Part shown: piece by piece, positions 35,678 through 45,879 of the stretch | Layout of the letters: each line of letters starts with the position of its first letter | Numbering within the stretch: position 1 is the first letter of the stretch | Assembly: GCF_964204645.1 (NCBI RefSeq) | Contig: NC_134027.1 | Coordinates: forward strand, 21,194,485 to 21,254,484 | Length of the DNA: 60,000 nt | Reading direction: 5' to 3' | Source: Tubulanus polymorphus | Lineage: Eukaryota > Nemertea > Palaeonemertea > Tubulaniformes > Tubulanidae | Translations under genes and position numbers: made by a program | Notes under the pieces: model-generated | Told to the model about the DNA's origin: nothing | Database searches by the model: none | Seen by the model: only the letters and a program-made list of their open reading frames with translations

Positions 35678-35710
35678 CCAGTGTTTAAACGCCTCGCCTC
35701 GCTTTAAGCT

Positions 35711-36052
35711 TCAGTGTTTTTTTATATTGAAGAGTTTTAAACAAAACGCGTTATTACCCCCTACTTCATTCATCAGATCGTCGACTATAATTAATGTACG
35801 TTTACTGCCATCTATTTTGTCGTAGAGTTCTCCGGAAAAACCCTCTACAAACTGCACTCCAAACTTTTCCAATTCATTGAACATTTCGGGTTGCGCCTCC
35901 GCGTAACACCAATATATCTTATCGGGATTTTTTTCGACAAGATTCTCTGTTATAACTTTTTTGACAAACACACTTTTATCGGAACCCGTCGGTCCTGCGA
36001 CTATCATCGTGAATGGGTGGGATAAGTATCTCGGGCCATTATACTCTGCCAT
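35711..36052 (-). CDS. Packaging-type ATPase, N-terminal part (113 aa)
   Basis: The frame starts MAEYNGPRYLSHPFTMIVAG. Walker A is GPTGSDKS, with D where the P-loop normally has G. A Walker B-like LIIVDDLM follows at about residue 88. The style matches the P-loop packaging ATPases of Polinton/adintovirus-like elements, which pump DNA into the capsid. Those proteins are roughly twice this length; here the frame ends at FCLKLFNIKKH and runs into the 3' end of the opposite family-III gene, so the C-terminal half is lost. The changed P-loop glycine also argues against activity. Upstream on the - strand is TTTTCATTCGTAG, an initiator-like motif also seen before the family-IV gene. Confidence 0.72.
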   Translation of the reverse strand: MAEYNGPRYLSHPFTMIVAGPTGSDKSVFVKKVITENLVEKNPDKIYWCYAEAQPEMFNELEKFGVQFVEGFSGELYDKIDGSKRTLIIVDDLMNEVGGNNAFCLKLFNIKKH

Positions 36053-36279
36053 CTTAGTGTTTTAGTGTTTTAAGTGTTTTAGCTACGAATGAAAAACACT
36101 TTTAATAGAAACAAGGGGGTTGTCAATATTTTAAAAATACAGTACACGCATTTTATAGTTTACTAAATTCTTTATTTTTCACTAAACGAGGTTCTAACAA
36201 TTTTCAATTTTGAAAAAATGAGGTTTGAACTTTTTTAATAGGAAAATACTATACGGTTTTGAATATGTTTTCATAAACG

Positions 36280-36603
36280 CTATTTGACTTTTTTCACGAT
36301 ATACGTTCTTATATCGATATACGTTCTTTGAATGAGATATTTATGTTCCGGTTGAAGATCAATCACGTCTAAACAAAATATAGCGCCAACAATTTTATAA
36401 AGGAATCGCTCCGTCATATTTAATTCTTTCAAAACTAGGCATAATCCATCTGGTTCGTCGCAATTTACAAAATCATTGGCTAAACGTTGAATATCTGTTA
36501 AATGCTTTTGACCGAGTAACACTTGGTGTATTCGCGTGTAATCCAAAATCGTGAACAATAGCCTTCGTAATAGCCCGTCCATTGTACTTGATAGTCGACC
36601 CAT
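36280..36603 (-). CDS. Small helical protein, possible death-effector-like fold, 107 aa
   Basis: ATG at 36603; a second in-frame ATG lies seven codons on. The protein is predicted all-helical by its pattern: LLRRLLFTILDYTRIHQVLL, then DIQRLANDFV, DGLCLVLKELNMTERFLYKI, then VGAIFCLDVIDL. The spacing of hydrophobic residues and the final aspartate-leucine pair resemble a death-effector domain, but the Arg of the usual RxDL motif is absent. A role in blocking apoptosis would be typical for a virus-like element but is only inference. It is transcribed away from the polymerase gene, with 71 bp between the two ATGs. A decayed copy lies near 57370-57580. Confidence 0.45.
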   Translation of the reverse strand: MGRLSSTMDGLLRRLLFTILDYTRIHQVLLGQKHLTDIQRLANDFVNCDEPDGLCLVLKELNMTERFLYKIVGAIFCLDVIDLQPEHKYLIQRTYIDIRTYIVKKVK

Positions 36604-36674
36604 AATTGACTTGTAGACACAGATTAGTCTCTTTTAAAAAATAACACATATTCAATCTTTTTTTCTCACAGAAA

Positions 36675-39600
36675 ATGTATTCATGCCAATACTGCCCGTT
36701 GACCTTTGTCAATGAACTGGGTTTGGAACAACACCAACAACTTCACGTTGGTAAGAAGGGGTTCAAGTGCTTGAGCTGTTGCAAAGCATTTGCGTGTGCG
36801 CGCGATTTAACGCAGCACACGTTTATATGTATGACACCCCAACCGGTTCAACAACAGATGCCTGTAGCTTCGGTCAATCCGGTAAGTAGCTTACAATCGC
36901 TCATTTCATTAATTAATTATTTTAATGTATTCTTAAATACCCGGTTTATTTATTTATTTATTTATTTTTTCAGCAAATATGGGACTGCATAATATGTGGT
37001 CTTAACTTTGCTGACCAGCAAACACTGACACATCATCTGAGTTCCCACTTTGGAACTACCGATGGTTGGCAATGCGATACATGCGGCAAGTCGTTTACAC
37101 GTAAAGATCACTTGACCCGGCATGCTAAAACGTGTAAGGGCTACGTTGCCAAACACGTATCACTACACTCGCAACCAGGCACATCAGAAGCTAGACCGGT
37201 AAGTAGTGAAATTATGAGTTACTAAAGAAAGAAAAACAAATAAACAAACAAAAAGACCCGTTATTTATATTCTATATATTTGTCTATTGAAGGGACCCGA
37301 GTGCAGCAAATGTGGCAAGGTGTTTGGACGCGTAGACAACATGCGCCGACACGTCAAAACGTGTAAAGGATCCGTTGAACCACCGCGTGTAAACCCTCTA
37401 CCGCGCGTAAACCCTCCGCGTGTGAACCCACCGCCACATCCTGATTGTCACCCCATTCACCCCTGGACGTCTAACTCTGTAAGTAATCGAAATCATGAAT
37501 TGCTAAAAAACTGTTATTCATCTTTAATATAATCCGGGTATTTTTTTCTATTTTCTAGCATTCTTGTGACATATGCGGCAAAACGCTATCTCGTAAGGAT
37601 AACTTGGTAAGACACATGAGAACGTGTAAACCTAAAAAGACGTCGGCCTTACCACAGCCTCCACCACCACCAGCCGTACGGGAGTTTACATGCTCGCGAT
37701 GTTCGGATTCGTTCCATTCGATCGCCGAGTTAAAACGTCACGGCGAGGTATGCGCTCCACGACCCTCAACATCGAAGCGTCCTATTGACGATATTGATGA
37801 TGATGAGGAAGAAGTGCCGTGTTCGAAGCGCCCTCACTGTGAAAACCCCGACGAGATAATACGGGGCAATATTAAACTGGTCAGGGTAAGTAATCGAATA
37901 CACCAAAATTCGTTTAACATAATGACGAACAAAAATGATTAAAAAGAATGTTTCCATTATTTTACAGAACGGCGTACAACACAGCAAAAAATTCAACATG
38001 AAAACTGAGTTGTACAAGGTTACCGTAATTCCGCGTGATGACCAGAATAACAAGACACTCGACGCGCAGGATACACAGACAATCGTCCGAAATTACCTAA
38101 CCGACGTTTTAGCGGCAATTAGTGAAATGCTGGATGCTCGTTCGAGTGACATGATTCGTATATCTATCGAACACGCGGATCTCAATGGAAACATTGAATT
38201 TCCATTCGTACCGTTGGACGAACTAACGGTCGAATATATACTCGATAGGCTAATACATGTTCTACAGTCGAATGAGGATTTGTCTTTGGATGGATTAATT
38301 TTCCATTGTACATTCATTCGAATGCCGCTAGGTGGTGTACGTCGTAAACGCGTCGAGGTAAACTTCAATCAGTTTAGACAGAACAAAAAATGCGTTGTCT
38401 CAATTGATAATGACGATGATTTGTCTCGCTAGGTCAATAGTGGTTGCAAAAGCGCGTGCGGACAATGATCCCCGATATGATGTCATACGTAGATGCGACC
38501 GGCCTTTGCAGAAGAATGCGGCAATTGCCTTACACACGAATGCCGGTGTACCTCTAGGCAAGTGTGGATTGCGCGAATTGGATGTATTTGCGCAACAATT
38601 ATCCGATTACTACGTATTAGTCGCAACTGGAGATGATAATGCGTATCATATCATTTACGAGAAAAACAACGCCGTGCTAAAAAATAAAGGAGCTGGGGGT
38701 AAAAAGATTGAACTTTTATATACGGCTGGACATTTTGACGTTATTACATCGATGTCTGCATTTACCTGTCGTACATATTTTTGCTATTCTTGTAAAAAAG
38801 GGTATACGAATACAGAACGACACAGTTGTACAGATAAATGCAGACTTTGTTTAGGTAATTGCGGACAACAAAGGGGTAGTTATTTGTGTATAAAATGCAA
38901 TATCTATTTCAAATCGGAAGCGTGTTTAGCCAGACACTGCAGACCAAGACCAGATGGGTCAAGCTTATGCGATTCAAAGGCTAGATGTTTACAATGCGGT
39001 TCTATTGTATCTAGAAAAAAACTTGACCCCAAATCTCACGATTGCGGGCAAAAATATTGCAGTTCTTGTAAAGAGCGAAAGCCTAGCGGTCATCTTTGTT
39101 ACATCGGGGTCGCTAAAAGTCGGGATCATGTGGTATCTGAGGAACAGGGTAACCCTCATACACTAATCAACCCTTATTTGGATGCTGAAAATGCGGGCGA
39201 TGAGTTAAAATATAGAAAGTTCATCGCATTCGATTTTGAAACAACGACTGTGGAATCGAACCACGTTGTAGTACTGGGTATAGCACATAGAGTATGTCAG
39301 ATGTGTAAATGGTCGAAACGGACCCCCGACTCGGTTTGCGATTATTGCGGTAAACACGAACACGTGTTTAAAACGGCCTCTGAACTCTGCGAGTGGTTGT
39401 TTACGGAAGAGAATAGGGGTGCCACTGTTTTCGCGCATAATTTTCAATCTTTCGACGGTTATTTCATTCTGCAATATTTGGTTTCACAAGGTATATTACC
39501 GGATATTATACCAAACGGTGGGAAAATAATGACTATGACCGTCAAGCATTTGGATATAAAGTTTTTAGATACTTTAAATTTTCTACCGATGAAACTCGCT

Positions 39601-41762
39601 AAATTACCCGAAACACTAGGTATTCCTGAGTTGAAAAAGGGCTATTTTCCGTATAAATTTTGCACTCGCGAGAATATTGATTACGTCGGACCTATTCCCG
39701 ATATAGAATATTACAATCCCGACGGTCTAAGTTCGAGCGAAAGGTCTGATTTAATAAAGTGGCATAGCGATCGTCAGTCGGAAAATTTCATTTTTGACAT
39801 GCAACGCGAGTTGGTCGAATACTGTCGTTCGGATGTGGATATTCTGATGCAATCCGTCGTAAATTTTCAACATCAATTCTTTGCTCTTTCGGCTGTTGAT
39901 CCATTTCGTAACAGCATCACTATAGCATCGGCGTGCAATGTGGCGTTACGAACAAACTTTTTGAAACCGACAACAATAGGGCTAATCCCTCCGGGGGGTT
40001 ATAAACCTAATGCAAAATTTTCCAAGATGGCAATTAACTGGTTGAAATGGGTATCCACAACGAATGACATACGAGTCCAACACGCGTTGAACGGCGGCGA
40101 AGTATCGATTGACCGCTTTAAAGTAGACGGTTATCACGCCGAATCCAATACCGTGTACGAATTTCACGGTTGTTTATATCACGGATGCCCTAAGTGTTTC
40201 AAAAATCCGGATTTGATATCTCCGGTACGACCCGATCGTAAATTCGGTGAATTATATCAGGCCACATTAGAAAAACATCTAAAATTAGGGCTATGGGGTA
40301 CAATTTGGTGGAATTTTGGGAACACGAATATCGTGACTTGGTTAAAGAAAACCGCGCGTTTGCAGATTTTGTCAAAAAATCTGATATTCTCGATCCATTG
40401 CAACCACGTGACGCATTTTTTGGAGGTCGTACGAACGCGATAAAAATTTATCGCAAAGCCGAGGGTGAAGAAAAAATCAAATACATCGACATATGCTCGT
40501 TATACCAGTACGTCAACAGTCGTTGCAGTTATCCAATCGGTCATCCGACTATCGTGACTGAAAATTTCCGCCATATCGATAATTATTACGGGTTGATTAA
40601 GTGTAAGGTTTTACCGCCTCGGGGTTTATATCTACCCGTGCTCCCGTATAGATCGGGTGGGAAATTGACTTTTCCATTGTGTCGAACGTGCGCTAATGAA
40701 AGCAATCAGCGCGAAAAGTGTCAACATTCGGCAAATGAGCGTTCGATAACGGGTACCTGGGTAACTTTAGAGGTACAAAAAGCAGTGACACTTGGTTATA
40801 AGATATTAGATATATATGAAATTTGGAATTGGGAAACTAATGAAACGGGTTTATTCGAGGATTATATAGGAAAATTCCTCAAAGTTAAAACCGAAGCCAG
40901 TGGTTGGCCGTGTAAAGATATGTCGCGCGACGAGAAGGATAAATTCATTTCCGATTATTTAGAAAGAGAGGGTATCCAACTCGAAGAAGATAAGATTAAG
41001 AAAGCCAAGGGGATGCGAACAGTCGCGAAATTATGCTTAAATTCGATGTGGGGTAAACTCGGTCAAAACGAAAATAAGACGACGGCCAAATATATTTCGG
41101 ACCCCGGGGAATTATATAGAATGCTTTTGGATGAAACTTTAGAGATAAGCGATTTGTTGTTGTGTAATGACGAGGTGCTAAGAGTGCATTACAAAAAACG
41201 CGCAGAATTTGTCGAATCGACAAACAAAACCAGCGTCGCTTTAGCAGCTTTCACAACGGCTCATGCACGGCTTATTCTCTATAGTTATATGGAGAAATTA
41301 GGGGAACGAACCCTATACACGGATACCGACTCCATTATTTATAGCGTGAAACCTGGTGAATGGGATCCGCCGACCGGGAATTTTTTGGGTGATATGACCG
41401 ATGAATTGGTCGATAAATACGGGGAGGGGTCGTTTATTTCAGAATTTGTTTCGGCTGGACCCAAAAATTATGCATATCGGGTATTCAGTCCTAGAGATAA
41501 TACATTTTCAACGGAATGTAAAGTTAAAGGGATCAATTTGAATTTTCGAAACAAACAAATTGTAAACTTTGGTTCCATGGTAGATATAATTGTCGAAGAA
41601 AAGTACGACCATCTTTACATATTAAACCCTGACAAAATTAATAGAAAGATCAAGGACTGTTCTATTTACAATAGAGACGAACGAAAAATATATCGCGCGG
41701 TTTATACTAAACGAGCTTTCGACCCCGCAGATCGGTATAACACGCTTCCGTACGGATATTGA
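36675..41762 (+). CDS. Family-B (protein-primed type) DNA polymerase with N-terminal C2H2 zinc fingers, five exons, two frame breaks
   Basis: Exons 36675-36881, 36974-37198, 37293-37478, 37559-37885 and 37968 onward are joined by introns of 80-94 bp, all phase 0, with GTAAGT donors. The first four encode C2H2 fingers (CQYCPLTFVNELGLEQHQQLH; CDTCGKSFTRKDHLTRH; CSKCGKVFGRVDNMRRH; CDICGKTLSRKDNLVRH). A Cys-rich block follows (about 38760-39110), then Exo I FDFETTT, Exo II FAHNFQSFDGY, Exo III EYCRSDVDIL, motif A YIDICSLYQY, motif B KLCLNSMWGKLGQ and motif C YTDTDSIIY. Motif A has Q where SLYP is usual. The frame changes near 38420 and near 40280, so it is broken as assembled; sequencing error cannot be excluded. 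A TTTTTTTCTCACAG acceptor just before the ATG suggests a further 5' UTR intron. AATAAATG follows near 41829. It should replicate the element, with PC4-like as partner. Confidence 0.88.
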
Positions 41763-41834
41763 TATAGGAAATAACGCAGTGTATATGATTATTTATTTAT
41801 CTATTCTATTTATTGCGCGGTTATTGTTAATAAA

Positions 41835-42325
41835 TGTTTTTTAATTGTTGACATTAATTTGTTATACATTTGCTTTTTTTTTTGTGGTTTCTTTGTATCA
41901 CTCGAAATTGGTAATGCTGGAAAAGAAAGCGCCATCTAGGATTTACTCCTCCCCCTCCTCACACACACACGCACGCAAAGGATCTCGTAATAGTGGCGCC
42001 ATCTAGGGAATTAATCACATCAATAAATTGATTTGGAATTTACATAGTCAATGATTTGAATTTTGCCGCCAAAAAGAAAATTTGTAAAGGAAAAAAAGAA
42101 AAAAAATCTTAAGGAAAATATCTTAAGAAAAATATCTTGAGGAAAAAAAAAAAATCTTAAGAAAAATATCTTGAGGAAAATATCTTGAGGAAAAAATCTT
42201 GAGAAAAAAATCTTAAGAAAAATATCTTAAGAAAAAAATCTTAAGAAACTCCTCCCCCTCCCCCTCCTCACTCCTCCCCCTCCCCCCTCCTCATTGAGGT
42301 CCTGAAGTGACATTTCCTAACTACT
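41835..42325. repeat. Element 1 right terminal inverted repeat
   Basis: Reverse complement of 32606-33073 with small length differences in the CTTAAGA and GA-rich tracts. The AATAAA of the polymerase gene lies at its inner edge. It ends CCTAACTACT at 42325. Confidence 0.9.
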
Positions 42326-42660
42326 GACGGTCATCCCTGACTATGCTGAAGCTGTTTTGGAGTGTGATATTTGTCTGTGTATCAGACAGTGGGCCTGGCT
42401 GTTGTGTGACCCAAACTAATATCGGGATCCGCTGTGCAATTGCACAGCAAGGCTAATTTGCACCGGCATAGACTCAGGCAGGGAGAATGCGGAAAATATA
42501 ATACATTGCCCGTTCTGCTGAAATGTAATCTATTGGGTCCGAGTTATGAATCGACACAGGCAAATGGTTCGTAACCGGATAGAGGGCTAATCGGCGACGA
42601 CAGCAACAACAGCAGCAGCGCCGATGATGATTATAACGACGAAGATGACCACATGCAACC
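42326..42660 (+). pseudogene. Family-III RING gene truncated by element 1
   Basis: Starts inside codon 9 (GACGGTCATCCC) directly at the terminal repeat and reads EAVLECDICLCIRQWAWLLC, then breaks, then LICTGIDSGRENAENIIHCP. It has internal TAA and TGA codons. The start codon and promoter are missing. The 3' stem-loop is preserved. Confidence 0.8.
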
Positions 42661-42669
42661 CCTTTAAAC

Positions 42670-42707
42670 AGCCCTTCTAAGGGCTAACTTCAATTTCCAA
42701 GAAAGAG
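42670..42707 (+). terminator. Histone-type stem-loop and purine element
   Basis: AGCCCT-TCTA-AGGGCT (42670-42685) followed by ACTTCAATTTC and CAAGAAAGAG (42698-42707). The stem differs from 35641 by compensated changes, keeping six pairs. Confidence 0.8.
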
Positions 42708-42984
42708 CCAGTGTTAACACGCCTCGCTTTATGCTTCAGTGCTTTTCTCCAAGTTTTAACAAAACTTTTTTTCCTCGGTGTTTGTATAAGCGGTATGTAA
42801 TCATTTTTTGATCTATAACTAAACACCTGGCTAAATTTGAAATTTTTGTAGTGAGTAAAACAATCATTGGGCACTCCAGGGTTAACCAATTATAGTATAA
42901 CCATTTTGGGTTTTGTTACATTAACAACAATTCAAAAGTGTTTATTGCTCATGCTACGGACACAATTAAGTGGTTAAAAACGTT

Positions 42985-43286
42985 AATGAAGTAAAGATGA
43001 AATCTATCTAACCAAACCGAATACAATTAAGAAGTTAAGGACCCATGATTCATCCATTGCAAAACAAACATCTGCCACGTATAGTAGCTATTGCGCACGT
43101 AATCTGGTCAGTACTCCCCATATGTGACGGAATATGCAGTATGAAAATTATGCAATTAAGTCATTTAGAAACCAAACCGAATAGACAATTAAGTAGTTAA
43201 AGACCCATGATTCATCCATTAAAAAAAATCTAGTAGCTATTGCGTATAAAATACTCGTCAGAAAATCTCGGAAATTCATATCCAAA
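42985..43286 (+). promoter_or_regulatory. Promoter cassette (family V, copy a)
   Basis: Shares the ATTAAGAAGTTAAGGACCCATG / TTCATCCATTGCAAAACA / GTAGCTATTGCG modules; a duplicated half lies upstream. TATAAA starts at 43245, 42 nt before the ATG at 43287. Confidence 0.75.
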
Positions 43287-43574
43287 ATGACGAACAAACC
43301 GGGAGCAAGATTTTTTCATTGTGACTACGCCAGAACACGGGAGTGCTGTGGGTGTCTTGAAAGACAGCGAGCTTTGGTGGCTTGTGAAAATCACCCCATG
43401 GCCAATTATATTTGTATGGGGTGTTTTGTTCAATTAGTTGAACTACGGCCGGAGAGTTAACATTATATTACGTGCCCAATGTGTCGCCTGGAATGGTACT
43501 TTGAGCTGATGAAGGCACGCCCTCCAACGTTGAGTGGTATGCATGGAATGCTACGTAAGGAAGACGACGAATAA
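43287..43574 (+). pseudogene. Family-V RING-type gene with one internal TAA, 95 codons
   Basis: The frame reads MTNKPGARFFHCDYARTREC, then CGCLERQRALVACENHPMAN, YICMGCFVQLVELRPES, a TAA at 43458-43460, then in the same frame CPMCRLEWYFELMKARPP and an end at 43572. The Cys/His pattern (C-x2-C, C-x2-H, C-x2-C, C-x2-C) is RING-like. The frame is otherwise open, with promoter cassette and 3' stem-loop in place. The copy at 55526 carries the identical TAA. Most simply these are duplicates of an already dead gene; readthrough is the alternative. Confidence 0.7.
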
Positions 43575-43608
43575 GAAGGGTTGTGAAACGCTACTGCAAA
43601 AACATACA

Positions 43609-43645
43609 GTTCTTTTAAGAACCACCCTAAAATTATGAGAAAGAG
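43609..43645 (+). terminator. Histone-type stem-loop and purine element (family V, copy a)
   Basis: GTTCT-TTTA-AGAAC (43609-43622) followed by CACCC, as in many histone genes, and GAGAAAGAG (43637-43645). Confidence 0.8.
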
Positions 43646-43689
43646 ACAGTTTTGCTAAGCCCCTCGCTTTATACCTCAGTTTTTATCTT

Positions 43690-43955
43690 ATCAAAGAATG
43701 CAATTAAGTAATTGAGAAACAAATACCATTGACCCATTGCTAGCATATGCCATCAAAAATATCTGGTCAGTACTCCCCGTACGTGACAGAATTTGCAGGA
43801 TGAAAATTATGCAATTAAGTAATTTAGAAACCACACCGAATAGAGAAATTAAGGAGTTAAAGAACCATGATTCATCCATCGAAAAACATCTACCATGTAA
43901 AGAAGCTATTGCGTATAAAATACTCGTCAGAAAATCCCGAAAATCCATATCCAAA
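43690..43955 (+). promoter_or_regulatory. Promoter cassette (family V, copy b)
   Basis: Same module order as at 34870-35248. TATAAAA starts at 43914, 42 nt before the ATG at 43956. Confidence 0.75.
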
Positions 43956-44205
43956 ATGACGAAAAAACCGGGAGCAAGATTTTTTCATTGTGACTACGCG
44001 AGAACACGGGAGTGCTGTGGGTGTCTTGAAAGACAGCAAGCGTTGGTGGCTTGTGAAAATCACTTATATCAATTATATTTGTATGGGGTGTTTTGTTCAA
44101 TTAGTTGAACTACGGCCGGAGAGTTAACGTTATATTAAGTGCCCAATGTGTTGCCTGGAATGGTACTTTGAGCTGATGAAGGCACGCCGTCCAACGTTGA
44201 GTGGT
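43956..44205 (+). pseudogene. Family-V RING-type gene, frameshifted
   Basis: Begins MTKKPGARFFHCDYARTREC and follows copy a, but a small deletion near 44063 shifts the frame, and the same GAGAGTTAA stop is present. It ends around MHEG where it is fused to a family-II remnant. Confidence 0.75.
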
Positions 44206-44560
44206 ATGCATGAAGGGAGGAAGATCTATGCAGGGGGTGTGTTTGTGCACATTACAACTGATCAGATGCTGTGTTGTCATACACCAATATTTGATGAATG
44301 CAGCAACAAAATCAACCACTCGCAACATCACCAATGTATATATTGTAGTTCGATTCTAGACCTGACGTGCTGTGTGTGTTTGGAAGTGTGTGGATACACC
44401 GACAACGTGTTGTAGGAAGCAGATCCACGTTAAGTGTATAAAACGCTTAAAGAACACACGAGATTACGAATGTCTGTATTGCCGAAGATGTCAGCGATCC
44501 ACTACCGTCGGAACAATGTCGTTCAATCCCGACATATACGATTCAGAACGCGTGATATTC
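44206..44560 (+). pseudogene. Family-II zinc-module gene, C-terminal part
   Basis: Matches 53820-54165 in order: GCVCAHYN-like start, CSNKINHSQHHQCIYC, then LDLTCCVCLEVCG and, in another frame, CCRKQIHVKCIKRLKNTRDY and ECLYCRR. Two frame changes. It is closely similar to 56190-56530. Confidence 0.75.
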
Positions 44561-44584
44561 TAATATACGCGTATATTATGTATA

Positions 44585-44785
44585 CGAAGAAAAATGGTCT
44601 TTTTCGAGTACCCTCGATATGTGACGGAATAGGACAGTATGAAAATTACGCAATTAAGTAATTTAGAATCAAAGACAATTAAGAAGTTAAAGACCCATGA
44701 TTCGTCCATTGCAAAACATCTGCCGCATAAAGTAGCTATTGCGTATAATTTACTTGTCAGAAGATCTCGAAAATCAATATCCAAA
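44585..44785 (+). promoter_or_regulatory. Promoter cassette (family III')
   Basis: Modules CCCTCGATATGTGACGGAAT, ATTACGCAATTAAGTAATTT, CAATTAAGAAGTTAAAGACC and GTCCATTGCAAAACATCTGC are present. The box is TATAATT at 44744, again 42 nt before the ATG at 44786. Confidence 0.75.
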
Positions 44786-45130
44786 ATGTCTGGTGCAAGA
44801 TACATGAGCTTTCCTGATGGCGCAGAGGCCGTTGTCTAATGCGGGGTATGTTTAGAGACTGGTCTACAGAAACTTGACGTGTGGAAGCTGCGTCTCAGCT
44901 ATCGTACGAAGAAATCTTGAACTGGAGTGTGAAGACGCAAATGATGTATTTTTGTGCCCGTTCTGCAGAAACGTGATAAACAGGGCACATATGTTTGCGG
45001 AGTATACATGCAAAGAAGAATGCCGAACTCGTCGAAACTGAAGACCACGTCATCAGAGACGTCAGCAGCAGCAGCAGCAGCGCCGATAATAATGATAACA
45101 ACACTGCCGAAGAATACGATACCATATACA
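44786..45130 (+). pseudogene. Family-III' RING-type gene, internal TAA and deletion
   Basis: Starts MSGARYMSFPDGAEAVV followed by TAA (44837-44839) and CGVCLETG. It then has a deletion relative to the copy at 56768 and a frame change, resuming with LTCGSCVSAIVRRNLELE-type sequence and FLCPFCRNVINR. The Gln-rich, basic tail is encoded by the CAGCAG run near 45063. Confidence 0.7.
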
Positions 45131-45150
45131 CGCTACCATATCCTCAAAAA

Positions 45151-45166
45151 GGTCCTTTTAAGGGCC
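45151..45166 (+). terminator. Histone-type stem-loop, purine element decayed
   Basis: GGTCCT-TTTA-AGGGCC with one G-T pair, then ACTTCAATTTTCAAATGG. The CAAGAAAGAG element is lost. Confidence 0.65.
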
Positions 45167-45219
45167 ACTTCAATTTTCAAATGGTTTACTAAATTCTTTA
45201 ACGAAAATTCATAACGAAA

Positions 45220-45535
45220 ATGACTAACAACGGTGGTAGATGGACGGTCATCCCCGACAACGCCAAACCTGTTTTTGAGTGTGATATTTGTCTGTGTATC
45301 GGCCTTGCTGTCGTGTGACCAATGCTAATATCGGGATCCGCTGTGCACAGCAAGGCTAATTTGCACCGGCATAGACTCAGGCAGGGAGAATGGGGAAAAT
45401 ATAATACATTGCCCGTTCTGCCGAAATGTAATCTATTGGGTCCGCGTTATGAATCGACATAGGTGAATGGTTCGTAAACGGATAGAGAGGACTAATCGGC
45501 GTTGACAGCAACAACATCAGCAGCGCCAAGATGAT
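45220..45535 (+). pseudogene. Family-III RING gene, decayed
   Basis: MTNNGGRWTVIPDNAKPVFE then CDICLC in frame from 45220; several small deletions follow (45295-45350) and the frame is lost, with CPFCRNVIYW recognisable near 45410. Its part from 45314 onward is duplicated at 54735 on the other side of element 2. Confidence 0.8.
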
Positions 45536-45879
45536 TATGACGACGACGATGACGATGACCACATGCAACCCCTTTAAACAGCCCTTCTAAGGGCTAACTT
45601 CAATTTCCAAGAAAGAGCCAGTGCCAACAAGCCTCGCCTCACCTCGCTTTATGCTTCTGTGCTTTTCTCCAAGTTATAACAAAATTTTTTTCCTCGGTGT
45701 TTGTATTAGCGGTATGTAATCATTTTTTGATCTATAACTAAACACCTGGCTAAATTTGAAATTTTTGTAGTGAGTAAAACAATCATTGGGCACTCCAGGG
45801 TTAACCAATTATAGTATACCCATTTTGGATTTTATTACATTAACAACAATTCGAAAGTGTTTATTTCTCATGCTACAGA
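45314..45879. repeat. 566-bp direct repeat, left copy, flanking element 2
   Basis: Runs from TGTGACCAATGC to TGCTACAGA at the left edge of element 2. The right copy is 54735-55300, equal in length (566 bp) with about nine substitutions and no indels by eye. It includes the 3' part of a family-III gene and its stem-loop. Confidence 0.9.
45580..45617 (+). terminator. Histone-type stem-loop and purine element
   Basis: AGCCCT-TCTA-AGGGCT (45580-45595), then CAAGAAAGAG (45608-45617). Confidence 0.8.

Larger units (their letters stand above)
32606..42325. mobile_element. Element 1: 9.7-kb virus-like (Polinton/adintovirus-like) element with long terminal inverted repeats
   Basis: The segment is bounded by inverted copies beginning AGTAGTTAGGAAATGTCACTT (left, 32606) and its reverse complement (right, ending 42325). 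Genes inside: family-I zinc gene (-), PC4-like (+), family-III RING (+), ATPase (-), DED-like (-) and zinc-finger PolB (+). A family-B polymerase plus packaging-type ATPase inside long TIRs with 5'-AG ends is the hallmark of Polintons/Mavericks and adintoviruses. No retrovirus-type integrase, no protease and no capsid gene are present, so it is a reduced or deleted form. The flanks do not match each other: left is a piggyBac remnant, right is a family-III gene cut near codon 9. Confidence 0.85.

Noticed and set aside
41940-42290. CTTAAGATATTTTT repeats as a possible replication origin
   Set aside because: They are length-variable short tandem repeats within the terminal repeat, with no dyad or conserved motif beyond the repeat itself.
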